Assembly: GCA_021203685.1 (NCBI GenBank)
Contig: JAJQAS010000070.1
Coordinates: 1 to 6,461 of the forward strand
From: Clostridiales bacterium
GTDB taxonomy: Bacteria; Bacillota; Clostridia; Oscillospirales; Oscillospiraceae
DNA length: 6,461 bases
Direction: 5' to 3'
A program made the position numbers and the translations under genes. The notes beneath the pieces were generated by a model. That model worked only from the letters and a program-made list of their open reading frames with translations. It did not search any database and was not told the origin of the DNA. Positions 1-5,123 of the stretch are shown here, in pieces (position 1 is the stretch's first letter; each line of letters starts with the position of its first letter).

Positions 1-86
1 AGTTTGTTTCACGTTGTTTAATTTACAAGGTACACAGTCCTCGCTGCAAGGTTCGCTGCGTTTCCGCTCCATCTTGCAACTTGGAT
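1..86 (-). other. Probable rRNA operon leader (genes beyond left edge)
   Basis: Read on the minus strand, positions 31-12 give ACCTTGTAAATTAAACAACG. This resembles the CTTTGAAAACTAAACAA-type element found in leaders and spacers of Firmicute rRNA operons just before 16S or 23S. It lies downstream of two leftward promoters, as expected for the 5' leader of an operon starting with 16S. A short direct repeat GCAGCGA, twice within about 20 nt, lies between the promoter and this element. No mature rRNA sequence is in the window, so the identity is inferred from the leader motif and the promoter arrangement. A tRNA or other stable-RNA operon is the main alternative. Confidence 0.55.
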
Positions 87-115
87 ATTCTATCACGCTT
101 TCGAACGTTTGTCAA
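87..115 (-). promoter_or_regulatory. Leftward promoter P2 (rRNA-type)
   Basis: On the minus strand, TTGACA (115-110) and TAGAAT (92-87) are separated by 17 nt. Upstream of the -35 are two spaced A-tracts (AAAAAA and AAAAA, about 120-140) resembling an UP element. Transcription would start near position 80 and run off the left edge through the rRNA-like leader. Confidence 0.75.
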
Positions 116-262
116 GCCCCTTTTTCAGATTTTTTCGAGAGGCGAACCGTCCACCCGGGACTTCTTTCCTCTCTCGAAAACCTGCTCCCCAAAGCCGGAA
201 CTTTTCCAGTCCGTTTGCTGAGGTTTTGCCGGGTTTTGACCCGCTCTCCTGAGCGCTTGGTT

Positions 263-292
263 ACTATACCACGCTGATGATTCGTTTGTCAA
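263..292 (-). promoter_or_regulatory. Leftward promoter P1 (rRNA-type)
   Basis: On the minus strand, TTGACA (292-287) and TATAGT (268-263) are separated by 18 nt, with AAAAAAGCTG just upstream. The four bases after the -35 (AACG) are the same as in the second promoter about 177 bp further along, so this is a tandem pair of the kind used by rRNA operons. The stretch 116-262 between the two promoters holds no convincing gene. Confidence 0.7.
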
Positions 293-378
293 CAGCTTTT
301 TTCCGAAGATTACGCGCTTTTCTTGACCGAGCCGTGTGTGTCCTCTTTTGCAGTGGGTTTTGCATCGCTTACAGTCAG

Positions 379-399
379 ATGTCCGCTTGACACGGACAT
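379..399. repeat. 7-bp perfect inverted repeat upstream of metA
   Basis: ATGTCCG (379-385) and CGGACAT (393-399) are perfect inverted arms around a 7-nt centre. The element sits about 35 bp upstream of the metA -35 box, between it and the divergent rRNA-type promoters. It could be an operator or a small hairpin. No regulator can be named from sequence. Confidence 0.4.
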
Positions 400-432
400 A
401 AAATGAAAAATCCGCATTTTTCACAATACACC

Positions 433-461
433 TTGCATTTTTCACCGGGATGCACTATGAT
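433..461 (+). promoter_or_regulatory. metA promoter
   Basis: TTGCAT (433-438) and TATGAT (456-461) are separated by exactly 17 nt and are followed by an A-rich start region near 468. The predicted untranslated leader is about 130 nt. It contains a GCCGT-TTT-ACGGC hairpin (518-530) and a GCCC/GGGC pairing around 553-569, but no SAM-I riboswitch or T-box core that I can recognise. Confidence 0.65.
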
Positions 462-597
462 AGTAAAACCAACGAGAGAAGGGAGGTTCCCGATTTGGCT
501 GGAATGGTGCTGCGAATGCCGTTTTACGGCTCATACAATTCTGATTTTCTTCTGCCCGGTCAATGGGGCCACTATATGATAAGGAGGAGCATTTCTT

Positions 598-1533
598 ATG
601 CCGATCAAAATTCCTGATTCCCTTCCCGCCAGGACGACCCTGGAAAACGAAAACATCTTTGTGATGACCGAGTTCCGCGCCCTGCACCAGGATATCCGCC
701 CGCTGAAGGTGCTGATTCTGAACCTGATGCCCACCAAAATCGTGACGGAGACTCAATTTCTCCGCAAGCTCAGCAACACGCCCTTACAGATTCAGGTGGA
801 GTTCCTGAAAATGGCCTCCTACCAGCCCAGCCACGACCGTACCCACCTGGATTCCTTCTATACCACCTTCGATGAGATTCGTCACCGCAATTACGACGGC
901 ATGATCATCACCGGCGCGCCCCTGGAGCACGTCCCCTGTGAGAGCGCCGCCTACTGGCCGGAGCTGTGTGAGGTCATGGACTGGACCACCACCCACGTCC
1001 ACTCCACCATGCACGTCTGCTGGGGAGCCTTCGCCGGGCTGTATTACCACTATGGCGTGCCCAAGTACGAAGTGGACCACAAGATTTTCGGTATCTTTCC
1101 TCACACACCGGTGCCGGAGAAAAAGCAGTCCCCCCTCTTCCGGGGGCTGGACGACGTGTTTTACGCGCCCCACTCACGGGCTACCGAGGTTCACGAGGAG
1201 GACATCCGTAAGGTGTCGGAGCTGGAGATGATGTCCACCTCCCCCCAGGCTGGCGTGTTCATGGTCAAGAGCAGAGACAACAAACGGTTTTTTATGCTGG
1301 GCCACCCGGAGTACGACGCGGACACCCTGGCCAGGGAGTACTGGCGGGACGTGGACAAGGGGCTGCCCATCGCCATCCCGGAAAATTACTTCCCCAACGA
1401 CGACCCCACTCAGACGCCGGTAGTCACCTGGCGTTCTACCGGGCAGATGATCTACAACAACTGGCTGAACTATTACGTCTACCAGACCACCCCCTACGAC
1501 CCCAAGGAGATCAGCCACGGGCAGAATATTTGA
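598..1533 (+). CDS. metAA: Homoserine O-acetyltransferase (MetA family)
   Basis: Transfers an acyl group from acyl-CoA to the hydroxyl of homoserine, the committed step of methionine synthesis in the cytoplasm. The 311-residue protein matches the MetA family along its whole length (E. coli MetA is 309), including the N-terminal PIKIPDSLPA and the RPLKVLILNLMP block (34-45). The nucleophile is Cys141 in HVCWG, with His236 and Glu238 in GHPEYD completing the catalytic set. Glu110 in TGAPLEHV occupies the position that is Gly111 in the E. coli succinyltransferase. In characterised Bacillus-type enzymes a glutamate here gives acetyl-CoA preference, so acetyltransferase is the better call. The ATG is preceded by AAGGAGG (581-587) with a 10-nt spacer. 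The gene is divergent from the rRNA-type promoters and is followed by a hairpin, so it is probably monocistronic. Confidence 0.97.
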   Translation: MPIKIPDSLPARTTLENENIFVMTEFRALHQDIRPLKVLILNLMPTKIVTETQFLRKLSNTPLQIQVEFLKMASYQPSHDRTHLDSFYTTFDEIRHRNYDGMIITGAPLEHVPCESAAYWPELCEVMDWTTTHVHSTMHVCWGAFAGLYYHYGVPKYEVDHKIFGIFPHTPVPEKKQSPLFRGLDDVFYAPHSRATEVHEEDIRKVSELEMMSTSPQAGVFMVKSRDNKRFFMLGHPEYDADTLAREYWRDVDKGLPIAIPENYFPNDDPTQTPVVTWRSTGQMIYNNWLNYYVYQTTPYDPKEISHGQNI

Positions 1534-1554
1534 CAGTTCATACAGAACGAAACC

Positions 1555-1593
1555 AGCGGCGCACGACCCGGCAGGAACGAGTGGTGCGCCGCT
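1555..1593 (+). terminator. Hairpin terminator after metA
   Basis: AGCGGCGCAC (1555-1564) pairs perfectly with GTGCGCCGCT (1584-1593) around a 19-nt loop, 21 nt after the metA stop. The following tract is only CTTTACA, so the U-tail is weak. The -35 box of the next promoter begins 2 nt after the stem, making a very compact boundary between transcription units. Confidence 0.6.
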
Positions 1594-1594
1594 C

Positions 1595-1624
1595 TTTACA
1601 TCCTTTGCGAAAATGTGGTATGAT
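1595..1624 (+). promoter_or_regulatory. Promoter for tsaE-tsaB-upp
   Basis: TTTACA (1595-1600) and TATGAT (1619-1624) are separated by 18 nt, giving a start near 1631. The promoter covers the in-frame ATG at 1613, which therefore cannot be the translation start of tsaE. Confidence 0.6.
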
Positions 1625-1660
1625 ACCAGTACAAACAAGAAACGCTGGAGTTGGAACACC

Positions 1661-2089
1661 ATGCAGTATCAAACCAATTCAGCCCCGGAGACCGAAGCCC
1701 TGGGCCAGAAGCTGGCCCAAAAGCTCTGCCCTGGGGACATCATCGCTTACACCGGCGACCTGGGGGCGGGCAAGACAGCCTTCACCCGCGGGGTGGCCCT
1801 GGGCCTGGGCATCCTGGAACGGGTGACCTCCCCCACCTTCACCATCGTCAACGAGTACGAAGGGGGCAGGCTCCCTCTGTTCCACTTCGATTTGTACCGC
1901 CTGGGCTCCTCCGAGGAGCTGTACGACATCGGTTGGGAGGACTATCTGGCACGGGACGGCGTCTGCGCCGTGGAGTGGAGCGAGGTGGCGGCGGACGCCC
2001 TGGAGGGCGGCGTCATCCGGGTGGACCTGCGCCGGGGCGACACCGACGACCAGCGGGTCATCACCATCGAGGGGGTGGAGGAACGTTGA
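1661..2089 (+). CDS. tsaE: tRNA t6A biosynthesis ATPase TsaE
   Basis: ATPase that works with TsaB and TsaD to place threonylcarbamoyl on A37 of ANN-decoding tRNAs. The 142-residue length is typical. The Walker A P-loop GDLGAGKT is at residues 32-39. The family blocks follow: SPTFTIVNEY (57-66), the HFDLYRL strand (75-81) and the acidic EWSE (105-108). I start at ATG 1661 because GGAG lies 10 nt upstream (1647-1650). The earlier in-frame ATG at 1613 has no ribosome binding site and lies inside the promoter. The stop overlaps the tsaB start by 4 nt, so the two are probably translationally coupled. tsaD and tsaC are not in the window. Confidence 0.95.
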   Translation: MQYQTNSAPETEALGQKLAQKLCPGDIIAYTGDLGAGKTAFTRGVALGLGILERVTSPTFTIVNEYEGGRLPLFHFDLYRLGSSEELYDIGWEDYLARDGVCAVEWSEVAADALEGGVIRVDLRRGDTDDQRVITIEGVEER

Positions 2090-2805
2090 ACATTTTAGCC
2101 ATTGAATCCTCGGCCAAGGCCGCGTCGGTGGCCCTGTGCCGGGACGAGTTTCTGGTGGCGGAGTCCTACCAAAACAGCGGCCTGACCCACAGCAGCACGC
2201 TGATGCCCATGTGCGAGGCGCTGCTGCGCAACTGCGGCACGGCGCTGGAGGACGTGGACCTGATCGCCGTAGCCAACGGTCCCGGCTCTTTTACCGGCCT
2301 GCGCATTGGCATTGCCACCGCCAAGGGGTTGGCCTGGCCGGGGGAGCTGCCCTGCGCCGGGGTCTCAACGCTGGAGGCCATGGCCTGGAACCTGTGCGGC
2401 CTGGCGGAGGGCGTGGTCTGCTGCGCCATGGACGCCCGGCGAAATCAGGTCTACAACGCCCTGTTTCAGTTGACGGAAAACGGCCCCATTCGCCTGACGG
2501 AGGACCGGGCCATCTCTCTGGAGCAGCTCTTCGAGGACGAAGAAGCTCGAAAAAAAATCCGGTTTGTGGTTGGCGATGGGGCACAAATGTGTTATGATTA
2601 TGGCAAGAAATTGGGGCTGGACCTTCGGCTGGTTCCCCAGAACCTCCGCTATCAGCACGCCTATGGCGTGGCCCGCTGCGCCCTGGAGCAGGCCCGGGCC
2701 GGGAAAACCGTCTCCGGCGGGGCGCTGGCGGCCAACTACCTGCGGCTGAGCCAGGCGGAACGGGAACGGCTGGCGAGAGAGTCCGCCCAAAACGGAAAGC
2801 CTTAG
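2086..2805 (+). CDS. tsaB: tRNA t6A biosynthesis protein TsaB
   Basis: Non-catalytic ASKHA-fold partner that dimerises with TsaD in the t6A complex. The 239-residue protein begins MNILAIESSAKAASVAL, the usual phosphate-1-like N-terminus of the family. It carries the signature NGPGSFTGLRIG (64-75) and THSSTLMP (34-41). The start is a TTG overlapping the tsaE stop as TTGA, with GGAGG at 2077-2081. The reading frame stays open upstream to 1651, but that part is the shadow of tsaE and has no family similarity. The C-terminal ANYLRLSQAER matches the usual family end. upp follows after 19 nt, so all three genes are probably cotranscribed. Confidence 0.94.
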   Translation: MNILAIESSAKAASVALCRDEFLVAESYQNSGLTHSSTLMPMCEALLRNCGTALEDVDLIAVANGPGSFTGLRIGIATAKGLAWPGELPCAGVSTLEAMAWNLCGLAEGVVCCAMDARRNQVYNALFQLTENGPIRLTEDRAISLEQLFEDEEARKKIRFVVGDGAQMCYDYGKKLGLDLRLVPQNLRYQHAYGVARCALEQARAGKTVSGGALAANYLRLSQAERERLARESAQNGKP

Positions 2806-2824
2806 CAGAAAGGGAGAAGTGAGT

Positions 2825-3469
2825 ATGAATTATAAAGGAAACGACAAAATTCACATCCTGGAACATCCGCTCATCAGTCACAAGCTGGCCATCCTCCGGG
2901 ACGAGAACACCGGCACACGGGAGTTCCGAGCTGTGGTGGCGGAGATCGCCAGCCTCATCACCTACGAGGCCACCCGCCATATGCCCACCCGCGAGGTGGA
3001 GGTGACCACCCCCTGCGGCGTGGCAAAATGCCAGATCCTCACCGGCAAAAAGGTGGCCATCGTCCCCATTCTTCGGGCGGGGCTGGGCATGGTGGACGGC
3101 GTGCTGTCCCTGCTGCCCTCGGCCAAGGTGGGCCACGTGGGTCTGTACCGGGACCCGGAGACCCTGGAGCCGGTAGAATACTACTGTAAAATGCCGGCAG
3201 ACATCGCCGAGCGGGACGTTATCATCCTGGACCCCATGTTGGCCACCGGCGGCAGCGCCACCGCCGCCATCCAGTTCATGAAGGACTATGGGTGCCGGAA
3301 CATCGCCATGATGAACATCATCGCCGCCCCGGAGGGGCTGGATGTCATCGCCCGGGACCACCCGGACGTGGAGATCTATGTGGCCGCTCTGGACGACCAC
3401 CTGAATGAGCACGGCTACATCGTTCCCGGCCTGGGCGACGCCGGAGACCGCATCTTCGGCACCAAGTAA
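2825..3469 (+). CDS. upp: Uracil phosphoribosyltransferase
   Basis: Cytoplasmic salvage enzyme converting uracil and PRPP to UMP. The 214-residue protein is close to the usual 208-209. Visible blocks are the N-terminal HPLISHKLAILRD (14-26), PILRAGLGM (81-89), the PRPP-binding loop LDPMLATGGSA (135-145) and the uracil-binding C-terminus GYIVPGLGDAGDRIFGTK. I choose ATG 2825 because AGGGAG (2811-2816) lies 8 nt upstream. The alternative GTG at 2819 would leave only 2 nt. Its place behind tsaB with a 19-nt gap suggests cotranscription, although the functions are unrelated. No strong terminator follows; there are only weak stems around 3500-3570. Confidence 0.97.
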   Translation: MNYKGNDKIHILEHPLISHKLAILRDENTGTREFRAVVAEIASLITYEATRHMPTREVEVTTPCGVAKCQILTGKKVAIVPILRAGLGMVDGVLSLLPSAKVGHVGLYRDPETLEPVEYYCKMPADIAERDVIILDPMLATGGSATAAIQFMKDYGCRNIAMMNIIAAPEGLDVIARDHPDVEIYVAALDDHLNEHGYIVPGLGDAGDRIFGTK

Positions 3470-3580
3470 GGGTGTTTTGCACCTGTCAGAGGTAGAGTGT
3501 CGCCCGAAGGGGCTTCTCAGGGGCTGCGTCGGTTTGAATCTGCCGGCGCGGCCTTTCTCTGTCCGGCGGGGATGCGCCCG

Positions 3581-3612
3581 AACGACCGGATATTTTAGGG
3601 AAAACGGTCGTT
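3581..3612. repeat. 8-bp inverted repeat overlapping a -35 box
   Basis: AACGACCG (3581-3588) and CGGTCGTT (3605-3612) are perfect arms around a 16-nt A/T-rich centre. The right arm overlaps the TTTACA -35 box by two bases. It could be an operator for the promoter or a weak terminator for upp, since the tail after the stem is only TTTACA. Confidence 0.4.
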
Positions 3613-3639
3613 TACAACCGGCCCGTTTCCTGATATAAT
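3611..3639 (+). promoter_or_regulatory. Strong extended -10 promoter
   Basis: TTTACA (3611-3616), a 17-nt spacer ending in TGA, and a perfect TATAAT (3634-3639) give an extended -10 promoter with a start near 3646. The next gene begins at 3909, so the transcript would have a structured leader of about 263 nt. An independent small RNA is also possible. Confidence 0.65.
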
Positions 3640-3647
3640 AAATACTA

Positions 3648-3665
3648 GTTATCGATTTGAATCAG
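3648..3665 (+). repeat. 18-bp direct repeat, left copy
   Basis: GTTATCGATTTGAATCAG here recurs as GTTATCAATTTGAATCAG at 4989-5006, 17 of 18 bases identical. The pair brackets the C39-like peptidase gene and its leader. Confidence 0.6.
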
Positions 3666-3668
3666 CCG

Positions 3669-3712
3669 CGCATTTTAGTGGCTAGTAGCTAGTGATTAGT
3701 GGCTAGAATGCG
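3669..3712. repeat. Tandem heptamer repeat inside an inverted repeat
   Basis: Positions 3676-3706 read as consecutive 7-bp units TAGTGGC, TAGTAGC, TAGTGAT, TAGTGGC, then a partial TAG. The array is framed by CGCATTTTAG (3669-3678) and CTAGAATGCG (3703-3712), which pair over 10 bp with one G-T wobble. Short tandem arrays of this kind can change copy number by slippage. It lies in the untranslated leader of the peptidase gene. Confidence 0.65.
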
Positions 3713-3772
3713 GGATTTTCTACTGAAATTCCACATCTGTTGAACAAAATTGCACCAGATGACAAGCACTAT

Positions 3773-3832
3773 CCCCTCTTGCCTCCCCTGAAAGGGGAGG
3801 AGGGCCGCCGCCTTTAGGCGGTGGCGGAGGGG
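3773..3832. repeat. Three-stem palindromic intergenic repeat element
   Basis: CCCCTC (3773-3778) pairs with GAGGGG (3827-3832) and encloses two perfect or near-perfect hairpins. The first is CCTCCCCT/AGGGGAGG (3782-3789/3793-3800, 3-nt loop). The second is GCCGCCGCC/GGCGGTGGC (3804-3812/3817-3825, TTTA loop, one G-U). The whole folds as a three-way junction. It has the look of a dispersed REP or MITE-like element and is GC-rich against AT-rich surroundings. Copies elsewhere in the genome cannot be checked here. Confidence 0.6.
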
Positions 3833-3908
3833 TTTCTAGCGTATGGCTGAGTAAAAGGGATAGTCAGATAATAAATTTCTGACAACTTCCAGAAAGGGAG
3901 GGTTTTCT

Positions 3909-4979
3909 GTGCAGAGGCAGCGGAGACGGCAACCGCCCCGGCGGGATGTGGGGCACGAGAAAAAGCGGCCCTGGATGCGAATTGAATATCTGTTGTGCGG
4001 TATTGCGCTGCTCTTTGCTCTCCACATGACCGGCACGGCGGTCAGCCGGGTGACTTACGCCGTGGGCGAGGCCGCCCGGGATGCCAGGGAGACCGAGTCC
4101 AACGAACCGGAGTACGTCACCTTTATCCGGGGCGTGGTCAGGCACGTTGTGGAGGACGACAGCGGAGACGAGGAAAACGAAGCCACGGCGGAGGACACCG
4201 GGGTGGACATCAGCCAGTTTGCCGACGATGACGGCTACGCCGGGCAGGTCTACGCCCTGCTGGAGGAGTACCCCGACCAGGTGGAGACCATCCTCTCCTA
4301 CTACGAAAACGCGACACTCACCGTGGACGGCCAGCAGACCACCATGGGGGAGCAGAGCGGAGACGCCATCCCGGAGCGGCTGCTCCAGCTGGTGGTCAAC
4401 AACGTCGAGACCATCGACTTTGTGGCCGACTACCCCACCAAACACGACCAGGATGTGGACATCGACCTGAGCGAGGAAGCCAAGAGCGAGGATGTTCCCC
4501 TCCTGCTCCAGTGGGACGAGCGCTGGGGCTATGAGGAATACGGCGACGGCCTGCTCTGTTACACCGGCTGCGGCCCCACCTGCCTGTCCATGGTGGCCCT
4601 GTACCTGACCGGCGACGCGGACATCACCCCCCTGGCGGTGGCCAACTACGCCGACCAGGCGGGGTACTACACCGACGGCACCGGCTCTGCATGGACGCTG
4701 ATGAGCGAGGGCTGTGAGCACTTCGGCGTGACGGCTGTGGAGATGTATGTCTCTGAAAGCGGCATGGCGGAGCAGCTGGAGGCGGGCCACCCGATGATCT
4801 GTGCGGTGGGGGCGGGCGACTTCACCGCCTCCGGCCACTTTATCGTCATCTACGGATACAGCGACGGGGCCTTTCTGGTCAACGACCCCAACAGTCCCAC
4901 CCGCAGCGCCCAGACCTGGAGCTATGACACCCTTAGCAGTCAAATCAAGAATATCTGGTATTATTCCCTTTCAAATTGA
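3909..4979 (+). CDS. Membrane-anchored C39-like cysteine peptidase
   Basis: Predicted cell-surface protein of 356 residues with a papain-like C39 family (Peptidase_C39_2-type) domain; its substrate is unknown. The N-terminus is strongly basic (residues 2-24) and is followed by one hydrophobic segment (about 27-45). This fits a signal anchor with the rest outside, and no lipobox is evident. An acidic stretch (82-108) and a helical region (110-190) precede the catalytic domain (about 195-355). Within it are Gln201 in LLLQWD, nucleophile Cys221 in GCGPTC, His310 in SGHFIVIYGY and Asp326 in VNDPN. The start is GTG 3909, with AAAGGGAGG (3893-3901) 7 nt upstream. No ABC transporter or bacteriocin precursor is adjacent, so a role in bacteriocin leader processing is not supported. 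Wall or peptide hydrolysis is a guess. Confidence 0.85.
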   Translation: MQRQRRRQPPRRDVGHEKKRPWMRIEYLLCGIALLFALHMTGTAVSRVTYAVGEAARDARETESNEPEYVTFIRGVVRHVVEDDSGDEENEATAEDTGVDISQFADDDGYAGQVYALLEEYPDQVETILSYYENATLTVDGQQTTMGEQSGDAIPERLLQLVVNNVETIDFVADYPTKHDQDVDIDLSEEAKSEDVPLLLQWDERWGYEEYGDGLLCYTGCGPTCLSMVALYLTGDADITPLAVANYADQAGYYTDGTGSAWTLMSEGCEHFGVTAVEMYVSESGMAEQLEAGHPMICAVGAGDFTASGHFIVIYGYSDGAFLVNDPNSPTRSAQTWSYDTLSSQIKNIWYYSLSN

Positions 4980-5002
4980 GGGAAATCGGTTATCAATTTG
5001 AA
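4970..5002 (+). repeat. 10-bp inverted repeat spanning the peptidase stop codon
   Basis: TTCAAATTGA (4970-4979, ending in the TGA stop) and TCAATTTGAA (4993-5002) are perfect inverted arms with a 13-nt loop. The stem is AT-rich and lacks a U-tract, so it is a poor terminator by itself. The right arm lies within the 18-bp repeat found upstream of the gene. Confidence 0.5.
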
Positions 5003-5006
5003 TCAG
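4989..5006 (+). repeat. 18-bp direct repeat, right copy
   Basis: Second copy of the repeat at 3648-3665, differing at one base (A for G). It begins 9 nt after the peptidase stop. The rest of the gap to 5123 shows a CACCTG/CAGGTG inverted pair but no promoter I would defend. Confidence 0.6.
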
Positions 5007-5123
5007 AAATCGTTCAACCACCTGCCGTAAAAAGAGACCGCGCTCAACAGGTGCAGACCTTTTGCATGGCACTGAGCAAAAACGACAATCATAAAAAATC
5101 AAACCAGAGACGAGGCAAACGCC

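Noticed and set aside
462..597. SAM riboswitch or T-box in the metA leader
   Set aside because: I could not find the conserved core of either. Only short stems are visible, so no class is assigned.
1613..1660. Earlier ATG extending TsaE by 16 residues
   Set aside because: It lies within the predicted promoter, has no ribosome binding site, and the extra residues do not fit the family start. ATG 1661 does.
1651..2085. Upstream extension of the tsaB frame to 384 residues
   Set aside because: The frame is open only because of GC-rich codon bias over tsaE. TsaB family similarity starts at TTG 2086, which has its own GGAGG.
2819..2824. GTG start for upp
   Set aside because: Only 2 nt separate it from the AGGGAG site, while ATG 2825 has an 8-nt spacer.
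2291..3412. Long minus-strand open frame opposite tsaB and upp
   Set aside because: It is antisense to two well-recognised genes, its composition is that of reverse-strand GC-rich DNA (His, Val and Gly runs), and it resembles no known protein.
3498..3570. Terminator for upp
   Set aside because: Only weak 4-5 bp stems without a U-tract are seen, such as GCCC/GGGC and GCCGG/CCGGC.
3676..3706. CRISPR-like array
   Set aside because: The units are 7 bp with no spacers. It is a simple tandem repeat.
5062..5094. Promoter before the threonine aldolase-family gene
   Set aside because: TTGCAT at 5062 has no -10 match at acceptable spacing; the nearest AT-rich hexamer is about 21 nt away.
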